Shown one piece after another: positions 4,771 through 10,110 of a stretch of 22,320 nucleotides of DNA. The stretch is from a virus. Each line of letters begins with the position of its first letter. Position 1 is the first letter of the stretch. The notes under the pieces are model-generated. The model saw nothing but the letters and a program-made list of their open reading frames with translations. It was not told where the DNA came from and made no database searches. A program made the translations under genes and the position numbers. Location: the IMG/VR virus record IMGVR_UViG_3300022746_000056, positions 1-22,320 of that record; one strand, written 5' to 3'.

Positions 4771-4936
4771 CTATCAATTCAGTTGCCTAGAGTGTGATGA
4801 CACTGTAGACGTTTTCTTCCCAATCACAGAGAAGCACCAAGAAGTAATCTGCGAGAAGTGCGGACACAAGCGTAAAAAGGTTATCGGCCTTGGTGCTATC
4901 AACTTTGTAGGAACTGGCTGGGCTTCTAAAGAATAA
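4763..4936 (+). CDS. FmdB-like small zinc-ribbon protein
   Basis: 57 residues starting with TTG at 4763, 5 bases after AGGAG (4753-4757). The start overlaps the upstream stop (TTGCCTAA, 8 bases). The product begins MPNYQFSCLECDDTVDVFFP and continues to VICEKCGHKRKKVIGLG, then FVGTGWASKE. The two CxxC knuckles about 21 residues apart and the MPxYxFxC start match FmdB-family zinc ribbons, common small phage and bacterial proteins suggested to be regulatory, though their role is not established. The TAA overlaps the 14-mer promoter element that follows. Confidence 0.8.
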   Translation: MPNYQFSCLECDDTVDVFFPITEKHQEVICEKCGHKRKKVIGLGAINFVGTGWASKE

Positions 4937-4938
4937 TC

Positions 4939-4947
4939 TGCTATACT
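4939..4947 (+). promoter_or_regulatory. Extended -10 promoter TGCTATACT upstream of thyX
   Basis: TG-C-TATACT at 4939-4947 lies within TAATCTGCTATACT (4934-4947), identical to the element before hsp20. Predicted start near 4954, only 7 bases before the hairpin at 4961. Confidence 0.6.
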
Positions 4948-4960
4948 AGAGACGTAAATA

Positions 4961-5000
4961 CCCGTCCACGCAGCGAAAGCGGTGGGCGGGTTGTCTTTTT
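4961..5000 (+). terminator. Intrinsic terminator between promoter and thyX
   Basis: CCCGTCCAC (4961-4969) pairs with GTGGGCGGG (4982-4990) with one T-G pair. The inner part GC-GAAA-GC has a GNRA loop, and TTGTCTTTTT follows. It can end transcripts of the FmdB operon and also those from the promoter at 4939, leaving an RNA of only about 45 bases. thyX begins 25 bases after the T-run, so this may be an attenuator. Confidence 0.8.
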
Positions 5001-5025
5001 GTCTGAGTAATAGTAGTGTTCCATT

Positions 5026-5718
5026 ATGGACATTATTTTTCGCTCAGACATGACTGTTGAACTAATCGATTGCATGGGAGGTGATTATAGTGTTGTACGT
5101 TCTGCTCGTGTTAGCAGCGGTAGCGTGGGTGATGACGCTTCCAGGGATGTGGGGTTAATCAACTACCTCATGCGTGACCGCCACGGCTCTCCTTTTGAGC
5201 ACGCTGTATTTACTTTCCGCATTGAAGCCCCTATCTTCGTATTCCGTGAGTTTATGCGTCACCGTATTGCTTCCTATAACGAAGAGAGTGGTCGTTACAA
5301 GGAACTAGAAGGCGTCTTTTACATCCCAAACGAAAACCGTAAGTTGATTCAAGAGGGTAAGCCAGGCGCTTACACATTCGAGCCAGGAACTACTGCCCAA
5401 TACGTTGAAGTTAAATACTCTCTTGACGTTAACTCACACCATGCGTATCTCCGTTACCAGCACCTCCTAGAGCAGGGTGTAGCACGTGAGGTAGCCCGCA
5501 TGGTGCTTCCTGTAAACATCTACAGTTCGATGTACGTCACTATGAACGCTCGTAGCCTGATGAACTTCCTTAGCCTTCGCTCAGAAGAGCAGGGTACTTA
5601 TCCATCGTTCCCCCAGTGGGAGATTGCTGACGTTGCTCGTCAGATGGAGCTAGTGTTTAGTGAAAAGATGCCTCACACTCACATGTCTTTTGTTAAGAAT
5701 GGCAGGGTAGCCCCATAA
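5026..5718 (+). CDS. thyX: Flavin-dependent thymidylate synthase ThyX
   Basis: 230 residues, normal for the family. The ThyX signature RHRxxSxNExSxR is intact at residues 78-90 (RHRIASYNEESGR), and the FAD/dUMP-binding C-terminal region includes LPVNIYSSMYVTMNARSLMNFL. The enzyme methylates dUMP to dTMP using methylenetetrahydrofolate, FAD and NADPH. With the dCMP deaminase upstream it forms a dCMP to dUMP to dTMP route. The ATG at 5026 has no clear ribosome binding site; an in-frame ATG at 5050 is no better. The stop overlaps the next start by one base (TAATG). Confidence 0.97.
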   Translation: MDIIFRSDMTVELIDCMGGDYSVVRSARVSSGSVGDDASRDVGLINYLMRDRHGSPFEHAVFTFRIEAPIFVFREFMRHRIASYNEESGRYKELEGVFYIPNENRKLIQEGKPGAYTFEPGTTAQYVEVKYSLDVNSHHAYLRYQHLLEQGVAREVARMVLPVNIYSSMYVTMNARSLMNFLSLRSEEQGTYPSFPQWEIADVARQMELVFSEKMPHTHMSFVKNGRVAP

Positions 5719-5897
5719 TGGAAACTAATCAGTACCACGAGAACTATTATCTAGGAACTCTTGCTGGCCAGGCCATGGAGAGGGAACGCATCACCAAGAA
5801 ACTGCTCTACGTGATGAGCACGCCTAATTTTAGGTGGGATTTATGGCTAACCACCGAAGAGGATTTGCGTCGCTTTTTGGATGAAGGAGAAAAGTAA
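5718..5897 (+). CDS. 59-residue hypothetical protein, first unit of the GEK train
   Basis: Starts METNQYHENYYLGTLAGQAM with its ATG sharing a base with the thyX stop, and ends RRFLDEGEK. It is predicted helical, with aromatic-rich ends (YYLG, FRWDLWL). Its last three codons plus stop form the first GGAGAAAAGTAAATG junction, so the binding site for the next gene is its own C-terminus. Function unknown; it is supported by the continuous coupling on both sides. Confidence 0.7.
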   Translation: METNQYHENYYLGTLAGQAMERERITKKLLYVMSTPNFRWDLWLTTEEDLRRFLDEGEK

Positions 5898-6164
5898 ATG
5901 AGCCTAGAAACTGACCCAATCATCACACTAGAACACACCACTAAGTTTTTTGTATGGATGCACGCATCGGACGCTTGTAAGGGAGAGTTCTGCACTATTC
6001 ACAATCGAAGCGACCACTCAATGCGAGCGTTCCCACAACAATGGCGTGGAGACCGAAACATGATGGAGCGTGTCTGCCCTCATGGTATAGGTCACCCAGA
6101 CCCAGATGAAATCAAACCAGATAGACTACATGGCTGTGACGGCTGTTGCGGGGGAGAGAAGTAA
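5898..6164 (+). CDS. Cys/His-rich small protein (HGCDGCC type)
   Basis: 88 residues: MSLETDPIITLEHTTKFFVW, then CKGEFCTIHNRSDHSMRAFP, QQWRGDRNMMERVCPHGIGH, PDPDE and HGCDGCC near the end, terminating GEK. The CPHGIGHPDPDE...HGCDGCC pattern is one I associate with small early proteins of actinobacteriophages. Its role is not established, but the clustered Cys and His residues suggest bound zinc or a nucleic-acid or protein contact. It begins directly after the previous stop (TAA-ATG). Confidence 0.8.
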   Translation: MSLETDPIITLEHTTKFFVWMHASDACKGEFCTIHNRSDHSMRAFPQQWRGDRNMMERVCPHGIGHPDPDEIKPDRLHGCDGCCGGEK

Positions 6165-6410
6165 ATGAATCACATTTTAGATAACATCAAGACAGAGGCA
6201 GGTAAACGCCTTTGGACAAAGATTAATGACAACTACGGCAGTTCTGTCTGGGGCCCTGTAGGTGATGGCATAGTTGAGATTGAGGCTGAAGTAGAAGCCC
6301 GCATTATCAAACTGCTAGATGACCCATCCACCGTTCAAAAGTGGTTTAGCGACTTTCCAAAACTAACCTACAAAGAATGTCTTATCGCTCTTATCAAAGG
6401 AGAGAAGTAA
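6165..6410 (+). CDS. 81-residue hypothetical protein of the GEK train
   Basis: No family recognised. Acidic and helical in the centre (GIVEIEAEVEARIIKLLDD), with an aromatic middle (NYGSSVWGPVGD) and the C-terminus CLIALIKGEK. The last stretch LIALIKGEK resembles the next protein's end FLAFIKGEK at both protein and DNA level, so the shared junction extends upstream here. Start directly abuts the preceding stop. Confidence 0.75.
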   Translation: MNHILDNIKTEAGKRLWTKINDNYGSSVWGPVGDGIVEIEAEVEARIIKLLDDPSTVQKWFSDFPKLTYKECLIALIKGEK

Positions 6411-6599
6411 ATGACTAACGAAGAATTTGTAAAAAAGGAACTTATCAACCTACTAGAGACCTGGTTGAGCGACCCTGAACTTGAGGGGGAAGACGCAGAG
6501 GTTAGCATCGATACCCTGCTGAGTAATCTACCTGCTCCACTCCTTGAGGCTGAGTTTAGTCTCAAAGGATTTCTAGCGTTTATCAAAGGAGAAAAGTAA
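6411..6599 (+). CDS. 62-residue acidic hypothetical protein of the GEK train
   Basis: A small acidic protein, MTNEEFVKKELINLLETWLS then DPELEGEDAEVSIDTLLSNL, ending FLAFIKGEK. It is rich in Glu, Asp and Leu with likely amphipathic helices. Many phage inhibitors and anti-defence proteins are small and acidic, but nothing here proves that. No Cys and no motif. TAA-ATG junctions on both sides. Confidence 0.75.
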   Translation: MTNEEFVKKELINLLETWLSDPELEGEDAEVSIDTLLSNLPAPLLEAEFSLKGFLAFIKGEK

Positions 6600-6827
6600 A
6601 TGAGCCGTAGGCATCGAACCCTTGTGGCTCTCTATGAGCGTGATGGTGGATGGTGTCGTTTATGTGGGCTTGCAGTTGACCGCAGAGCAGATGACCCTTT
6701 ATGGAGGGCAACCATTGACCACATAATTCCCAAGTCCAAAGGTGGGAAAGATGCTCTAGAAAACCTGCAACTTGCTCACGCAGAATGCAACTATCTAAAA
6801 GCAGATTCATTAGAAGGAGAGAAGTAA
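6600..6827 (+). CDS. Small HNH endonuclease
   Basis: 75 residues. Compact HNH fold: C19-x-x-C22 (WCRLC), the TIDHIIPKSKGG core with H41, the conserved Asn in ALENLQ, then LAHAECNYLK carrying the last His and Cys. HNH domains cut DNA with one metal ion. Small free-standing copies in phages act as homing nucleases or help terminase packaging. This one sits far from terminase, inside the cassette-like train, so mobility is at least as likely. Ends SLEGEK at the shared junction. Confidence 0.9.
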   Translation: MSRRHRTLVALYERDGGWCRLCGLAVDRRADDPLWRATIDHIIPKSKGGKDALENLQLAHAECNYLKADSLEGEK

Positions 6828-6941
6828 ATGAGTGAGCCACAGAAGCAGCCAATCGTTATGGGGGTTCCGAGAATGAGCGGCAAGGCAGAGTATCTAGCGA
6901 CGCTCGAGGCCATCGTAAAACTTATAGACGGAGAGAAGTAA
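6828..6941 (+). CDS. 37-residue hypothetical protein of the GEK train
   Basis: A very short ORF exactly filling the space between two identical junctions. It starts MSEPQKQPIVMGVPRMSGKA and ends AIVKLIDGEK. The upstream GGAGAGAAG (6816-6824) is its ribosome binding site, and its own last codons provide the next one. It is convincing mainly through context. Function unknown. Confidence 0.65.
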   Translation: MSEPQKQPIVMGVPRMSGKAEYLATLEAIVKLIDGEK

Positions 6942-7202
6942 ATGTCTAATCCAGATTACATTCCAGAAACTAAAGTAGTTGAAGCAGATTACATACATAG
7001 CAACTTTATTGTTCGTGCAGGATTTGGAAATACTAATGAAACCTACTCCTTAGAGTTCAATCGCTGGCTTAAGCAGGTACAGGCTGAGGCTTGGGCAGAA
7101 GGCTTTGACGCTGGTGAACGTGATGTCTGGGAGCATGAGCGTAATGAAGATGGTTGGGACTCTGAGTGTACCCCTAACCCATACCTAGAGGAGAGCGAGT
7201 GA
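6942..7202 (+). CDS. 86-residue hypothetical protein, last of the GEK train
   Basis: Starts at the sixth junction but ends EESE, not GEK. The centre FNRWLKQVQAEAWAEGFDAG continues to ERDVWEHERN, then CTPNPYLEE. A helix with WAEGFDAG followed by a C-terminal NPY resembles small proteins common in actinobacteriophages; their function is not known. The following GTG overlaps its TGA (GTGA). Confidence 0.75.
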   Translation: MSNPDYIPETKVVEADYIHSNFIVRAGFGNTNETYSLEFNRWLKQVQAEAWAEGFDAGERDVWEHERNEDGWDSECTPNPYLEESE

Positions 7203-7348
7203 GCCTCCATTACCGCCATTATCACGATAAGTTCACCAGAGCTAATCCTTCTTATGGGATTGTCTTCTGGGGACTTGACAAGCAGCCCACAGTAGACCTA
7301 CTCTGGGGAAGACACACTTTTGTATTATTTTGGAGGAAACATGTGTGA
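7199..7348 (+). CDS. 49-residue hypothetical protein
   Basis: The GTG at 7199 overlaps the upstream stop by four bases (GTGA), and the TGA at 7346 lies inside the next start (ATGTGTGA, 8-base overlap). The product begins MSLHYRHYHDKFTRANPSYG and ends FVLFWRKHV: rich in His, Tyr and Trp, and basic. No family recognised. The GAGGAGAG just upstream serves as binding site. Confidence 0.6.
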   Translation: MSLHYRHYHDKFTRANPSYGIVFWGLDKQPTVDLLWGRHTFVLFWRKHV

Positions 7349-7577
7349 AAACTGTAAGAAGGACTCTTCTGAGGATGCTGGCGCTATCCTAGAAAAGATG
7401 CTGGCTAAGGTTAAGCGTCAGAAGAAGATTGAGCTAATCGTAGGTCTTTTCGTAGGCGTTATTACCCTGGCAGTATCTCCACGAGTAATCGTGGACGTTA
7501 TTCAGGACCCAACTTCTTACTGGAACTGGTTCTGGCTAGTAGTATTCGTCCCTATGCTTTGGAAGCGTGGCAAGTAA
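7341..7577 (+). CDS. Small membrane protein with N-terminal CxxC
   Basis: 78 residues from the ATG at 7341, 6 bases after GGAGG; the upstream TTG at 7320 is rejected because it lacks a binding site. N-terminal MCENCKK could bind zinc or form a disulfide. A charged helix (AILEKMLAKVKRQKK) is followed by a hydrophobic segment (about residues 31-53) and a second one rich in Trp (YWNWFWLVVFVPMLW), with a Lys/Arg end. The likely topology is two membrane spans with both ends inside. Function unknown. Confidence 0.75.
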   Translation: MCENCKKDSSEDAGAILEKMLAKVKRQKKIELIVGLFVGVITLAVSPRVIVDVIQDPTSYWNWFWLVVFVPMLWKRGK

Positions 7578-7580
7578 CAA

Positions 7581-7733
7581 GTGAGCAAACCAGCCAGGAC
7601 TAACTGGAAAGCTAAGTACTGGGAGCTACACAAGAAGCACATGGAGCTCGAGCAGGCGTTTATTGAGCTTGCTCGAGACCTCCATGTAGCAGAGACCCTC
7701 TACCGCAAGTCCGTAGAGAAGAAAAAGAAATAG
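7581..7733 (+). CDS. 50-residue basic helical protein
   Basis: GTG start 3 bases after the upstream TAA. MSKPARTNWKAKYWELHKKH continues as a single charged helix (ELEQAFIELARDLHVAETLY) to the tail KSVEKKKK. The composition is of a coiled coil with basic ends, possibly nucleic-acid binding. It ends one base before the opposite-strand tRNA-Gln. No family recognised. Confidence 0.65.
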   Translation: MSKPARTNWKAKYWELHKKHMELEQAFIELARDLHVAETLYRKSVEKKKK

Positions 7734-7734
7734 G

Positions 7735-7808
7735 CTGCCCTACAAGGATTCGAACCTCGAAATCTTCTGAGCCAAAATCAGACGTGTTGCCAATTACACC
7801 ATAGGGCA
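7735..7808 (-). tRNA. tRNA-Gln (anticodon TTG), opposite strand
   Basis: Read on the - strand: acceptor TGCCCTA/TAGGGCA, D arm GTGT-AATTGGCA-ACAC, anticodon arm TCTGA-TTTTGGC-TCAGA with anticodon TTG, and T arm CGAGG-TTCGAAT-CCTTG. CCA is not fully encoded. All other tRNAs and almost all genes are on the + strand, so it needs its own - strand promoter or a long antisense transcript. Its D arm nearly equals that of the tRNA-like unit at 3227. Confidence 0.95.
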
Positions 7809-7838
7809 TTACTTTAGAGAGTCTAGCACAACCTCTTC

Positions 7839-7847
7839 TGCGATACT
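7839..7847 (+). promoter_or_regulatory. Extended -10 promoter TGCGATACT, leaderless start
   Basis: TG-C-GATACT at 7839-7847 within CTGCGATACTAGA, which differs at one base from the element before thyX (CTGCTATACTAGA). The predicted transcription start, 7 bases after the -10, falls on the GTG start codon at 7854. Confidence 0.55.
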
Positions 7848-7853
7848 AGAGGG

Positions 7854-8327
7854 GTGAGCCGTAACAATGATTTCGAACTTCAGCACCCACTCCACAAGAG
7901 AGGTGAGACTGTCGTGTTCGACCTAGACGGCACCCTCGCAGACACCATGAAGTACGAGAAGCATCACAAAGCCAAAAACGGTAAACACCCAGGCTTTGCT
8001 CAGGAAGCACTCCACGTCGGCACTAACGACAAGATGGTCAACAAGCTTAAAGACGCCAAGGATGACGGCAAGAATGTAGTTATCCTCACTGCACGTTCGG
8101 CGCATTACCGAGATGAAACCAAGAAGTGGCTTGCCTCTAATGGCATCAACTATGACGCCTTGGTAATGCGTCCTACGGATAACCAGGACAAGGATAAGGT
8201 CGTTAAGCGTAGCCTTCTCGAAGAGGACATCCTACCTAAGTTCGATGTAGACAAAGCGTACGATGACAAGAAGAAGAACCGTAAAATGTTCGACAAACTG
8301 GGCATTGACGCTAAAGGGGTTAAGTAA
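7854..8327 (+). CDS. HAD-family polynucleotide 3'-phosphatase-like protein
   Basis: 157 residues. HAD motif I FDLDGTLADT (catalytic D23 and D25), motif II ILTAR (T79), and a Lys-rich motif III region (DKDKVVK) followed by IV (AYDDKK, D137/D138). The order VMRPTDNQDKDKVVK...LPKFDVDKAYDD...M..LGI closely follows the C-terminal phosphatase domain of T4 polynucleotide kinase, which removes 3'-phosphates from nucleic-acid ends. The kinase half is absent. The leader MSRNNDFE recalls the MGRNNxDFH leaders of 919-1858. GTG start is probably leaderless. A role in end repair of DNA or cleaved tRNA is inferred; no ligase is in the window. Confidence 0.82.
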   Translation: MSRNNDFELQHPLHKRGETVVFDLDGTLADTMKYEKHHKAKNGKHPGFAQEALHVGTNDKMVNKLKDAKDDGKNVVILTARSAHYRDETKKWLASNGINYDALVMRPTDNQDKDKVVKRSLLEEDILPKFDVDKAYDDKKKNRKMFDKLGIDAKGVK

Positions 8328-8533
8328 TGAGTATGCGTAACCTAAGCAACACTCAAGGAGCCTACAACGAGGGCTCAAACCTTGATGCCCGCCCTTTTGG
8401 TGGTAATGGGTCTGTCACTCAGTCTAACTCTGTAAGCGAAGACAACCTTACAGACAAGACGTATGAGTACGACCTCACTAAGAGCACTTACCGTGGCAAC
8501 AGCTCTAGCGGAGGAAACGGGGCTCAGCAATGA
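8327..8533 (+). CDS. 68-residue Ser/Asn/Gly-rich hypothetical protein
   Basis: ATG shares one base with the upstream TAA. The protein is hydrophilic and low in complexity (SSGGNGAQQ end, many Ser, Asn, Thr, Gly), with no hydrophobic core, so it is probably disordered. Its partner may be the next gene, which starts inside its stop (ATGA). Such linker-rich small proteins are frequent near virion genes. Function unknown. Confidence 0.65.
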   Translation: MSMRNLSNTQGAYNEGSNLDARPFGGNGSVTQSNSVSEDNLTDKTYEYDLTKSTYRGNSSSGGNGAQQ

Positions 8534-8841
8534 GTGCCCCTCTTTCTGGTCAGTTTAACACTGACATCAACCAAGCCACAGGCATGTTTGGGGCTACTAG
8601 GACACAGATTGCTCCTAGAGGAGTTATCGGCATCCCTCAGGATGGGCCTGTATACGCAGGCTCCGCAGGCATTTACTGGAACCAGATGCCAGCCTTTATT
8701 GCTGGTCAGTCTGACTTTGCAGGCTTTAGTACAGAAACTGGCGTTCCTATGAACACTCCAGTAGTTGAATCTGAGACTAAGGTGGGTGGAGGACCATCTT
8801 CTGCTCAGGTGCCCGACTACGGTGGCACTGCCGCTTACTAA
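8530..8841 (+). CDS. 103-residue hypothetical protein, possibly virion-associated
   Basis: Coupled to the preceding gene by an ATGA overlap, with GGAGG about 16 bases upstream. Composition Gly, Ala, Ser, Thr, Pro with few charges (GVIGIPQDGPVYAGSAGIYW, AFIAGQSDFAGFSTETG) suggests beta structure or an extended virion component rather than an enzyme. It ends with YGGTAAY. No family recognised. Confidence 0.7.
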   Translation: MSAPLSGQFNTDINQATGMFGATRTQIAPRGVIGIPQDGPVYAGSAGIYWNQMPAFIAGQSDFAGFSTETGVPMNTPVVESETKVGGGPSSAQVPDYGGTAAY

Positions 8842-8856
8842 GTAAATAGGAGAAGA

Positions 8857-9006
8857 ATGTCTAACTTCGTGCCCATCCACCACCGTAAGAGTGAGCACCT
8901 ACACCTTAGACGTCCTAGAAACCTATTAAAAAGCCAAAAGAGTATGAGCAATACTCGCTTTGAGAAACAAAGCAAATACATACCTCCTAAAGAGGTAATC
9001 AACTAA
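8857..9006 (+). CDS. 49-residue basic hypothetical protein
   Basis: ATG at 8857 is preceded by AGGAGAAG. MSNFVPIHHRKSEHLHLRRP then RNLLKSQKSMSNTRFEKQSK and YIPPKEVIN. Very basic, His/Arg/Lys-rich, without hydrophobic core; nucleic-acid binding is possible. It fills the gap before the lysis genes, and the next gene's binding site AAGGAG overlaps its stop region. Function unknown. Confidence 0.6.
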   Translation: MSNFVPIHHRKSEHLHLRRPRNLLKSQKSMSNTRFEKQSKYIPPKEVIN

Positions 9007-9014
9007 GGAGAAAC

Positions 9015-9461
9015 ATGGGACTGTGGAGACAACCCCTAGACAAGTTTAAGCTTGGCCCAGCATTTGGTGTAAAGGATGCTGAGCACCCTAACGGCCACCG
9101 TGGCTGTGACTACAACGGCCTTCCTGTAGGAACTCCTGTTCTGGCAGTAAACGACGCTACTGTAGTACTGAACCAGTGGTCTGACGCACTTGGTCACGTA
9201 CTGGTTATCAGGGTAGACCGCAAACTAAAGCCTGCAGTCTTTTTTGGTTACTGCCACCTAGATGCCGCTCCAAAGCTGGAGATTGGTGCAAAGGTTACCT
9301 CTGGTCAGGTAATCGGTAAGCTCGGAAACACTGGCTCTGCCTCAACAGGCCCCCACCTTCATCTCACACTCAGCCTCCTCAAGACTGGTGTTTTCTCGGG
9401 TGCGGTCAAGGATGCCTATGCGTTCCTTGTTGCAAACATTGTAAAGGTAAAGAAGCCTTAA
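9015..9461 (+). CDS. M23 family metallopeptidase, probable endolysin
   Basis: 148 residues, essentially one peptidase M23 (lysostaphin-type) domain. The zinc and catalytic residues are visible: H28-xxx-D32 (HRGCDY), H81 in GYCHL, and H114-x-H116 (GPHLHL). The glycine-rich NGLPVGTPVLAVNDATV start of the barrel is typical. M23 enzymes cut peptide cross-links of peptidoglycan. Next to a holin-like gene this is the best endolysin candidate. It lacks any separate cell-wall-binding domain and signal peptide, fitting holin-dependent export. AAGGAG precedes the ATG. A virion-associated lysin is the alternative. Confidence 0.9.
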   Translation: MGLWRQPLDKFKLGPAFGVKDAEHPNGHRGCDYNGLPVGTPVLAVNDATVVLNQWSDALGHVLVIRVDRKLKPAVFFGYCHLDAAPKLEIGAKVTSGQVIGKLGNTGSASTGPHLHLTLSLLKTGVFSGAVKDAYAFLVANIVKVKKP

Positions 9462-9485
9462 GACGCTTCCGCTTAGCCTTTAAAT

Positions 9486-9526
9486 CGCCCCTTTATGAGA
9501 GACAATCTTATAGAGGGGCGGTTTCA
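9486..9526 (+). terminator. Hairpin terminator between endolysin and holin genes
   Basis: CGCCCCT (9486-9492) pairs with AGGGGCG (9514-9520), with TTAT/ATAG partly extending the stem, followed by the short T-rich GTTTCATT. The loop is long (about 21 bases), so termination is probably partial. Confidence 0.5.
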
Positions 9527-9539
9527 TTGAAGGAGACAA

Positions 9540-9746
9540 ATGTCCAAGTTCGTAATCCCGCAGCCAGTGGTTGCTGCGCTTACATCCTACCTTCGTGCAG
9601 GCATCGCTTCGGTGCTGGCACTGGTAGTCGCTGGCATCAGCGACCCTAAGCAGCTTGCTCTGGCATTCATCACCGCATTTGCTGGCCCAGTCATTAAGTG
9701 GCTCGACCCTACCGACAAGACATTCGGTGTGGGAGCTGGCAAGTAA
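9540..9746 (+). CDS. Holin-like small membrane protein
   Basis: 68 residues. Two hydrophobic helices: about residues 19-34 (AGIASVLALVVAGISD) and 38-53 (LALAFITAFAGPVIKW), followed by LDPTDKTFGVGAGK. The pattern of an R-A...A-L-A-L-V-A-G start, a short DP-containing turn, a second helix and a LDP.D..FG end matches phage r1t-type holins. Holins form lesions in the inner membrane that release the endolysin at a set time. It has AAGGAG upstream and lies 79 bases after the M23 gene, as expected for a lysis cassette. Confidence 0.78.
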   Translation: MSKFVIPQPVVAALTSYLRAGIASVLALVVAGISDPKQLALAFITAFAGPVIKWLDPTDKTFGVGAGK

Positions 9747-9748
9747 CA

Positions 9749-9937
9749 GTGGAACAAAGAAAGCCTCTGTCGCCTAACAACCGTTCAGCTTCATCGCTGG
9801 TACGGGAGTTTAGTGCGTCAGAGGCTCTCTACGTTCGCTACCCAAAGAATGGTGAGCGAACCTCAATCTTTCATTATGCTAGGGCAGGACGCCAAAATTC
9901 AGAGGGGTTCGGAGGAGGACGCTTAGTAGGACGGTAA
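9749..9937 (+). CDS. 62-residue hypothetical protein (uncertain)
   Basis: GTG start at 9749, two bases after the holin stop. The product starts MEQRKPLSPNNRSASSLVRE and ends GFGGGRLVGR. Basic, Ser/Arg/Gly-rich, no clear fold. The ribosome binding site is weak (GGGAG about 14 bases upstream). Its last 59 bases overlap the convergent - strand ORF at 9879-10094, and at most one of the two need be real. Kept because of the tight spacing to the holin gene. Confidence 0.4.
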   Translation: MEQRKPLSPNNRSASSLVREFSASEALYVRYPKNGERTSIFHYARAGRQNSEGFGGGRLVGR

Positions 9938-10094
9938 CCCAACCAAGAGAGGTCAACGTCCAACCTATAGCCCTCAACCTAGCTGCAAAAGGGTCTTTTG
10001 AATCCTTTGCTAGCCATTCTAGAAACGCCATAAATCCCAGGCATAGGGTAAGAAACCCAATCATCAAACTTTCAATCATGTCCCCAGCATACAC
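9879..10094 (-). CDS. Opposite-strand small membrane protein (possible)
   Basis: 71 residues (66 if started at 10079). Two hydrophobic helices: ESLMIGFLTLCLGFMAFLEW and RAIGWTLTSLGWVTVLLSVL, joined by the polar loop LAKDSKDPFAARL. This is a typical two-span topology and an unlikely chance product. It fills an otherwise empty 226-base gap next to the holin, and a TATACT -10 box reads toward it (- strand, 10129-10124). No good ribosome binding site is visible at either start. It could be a second holin or antiholin, or an unrelated membrane protein; function is unproven. Confidence 0.45.
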   Translation of the reverse strand: MYAGDMIESLMIGFLTLCLGFMAFLEWLAKDSKDPFAARLRAIGWTLTSLGWVTVLLSVLLRTPLNFGVLP

Positions 10095-10110
10095 TGCGAA
10101 AGCGGCCCTG

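Larger units (their letters stand above)
5886..6944 (+). repeat. Six copies of the 15-base gene junction GGAGARAAGTAAATG
   Basis: Copies at 5886-5900, 6153-6167, 6399-6413, 6588-6602, 6816-6830 and 6930-6944 (R = G in four, A in two). Each copy encodes Gly-Glu-Lys-stop of the upstream gene and the ATG of the downstream one, with GGAG as ribosome binding site 8 bases before the ATG. The genes between them are unrelated in sequence, so the junction, not the genes, is what repeats. Confidence 0.9.

Noticed and set aside
8524-8898. A 124-codon - strand ORF opposite the 8530 gene
   Set aside because: Antisense shadow spanning three coupled + strand genes; no start signals.
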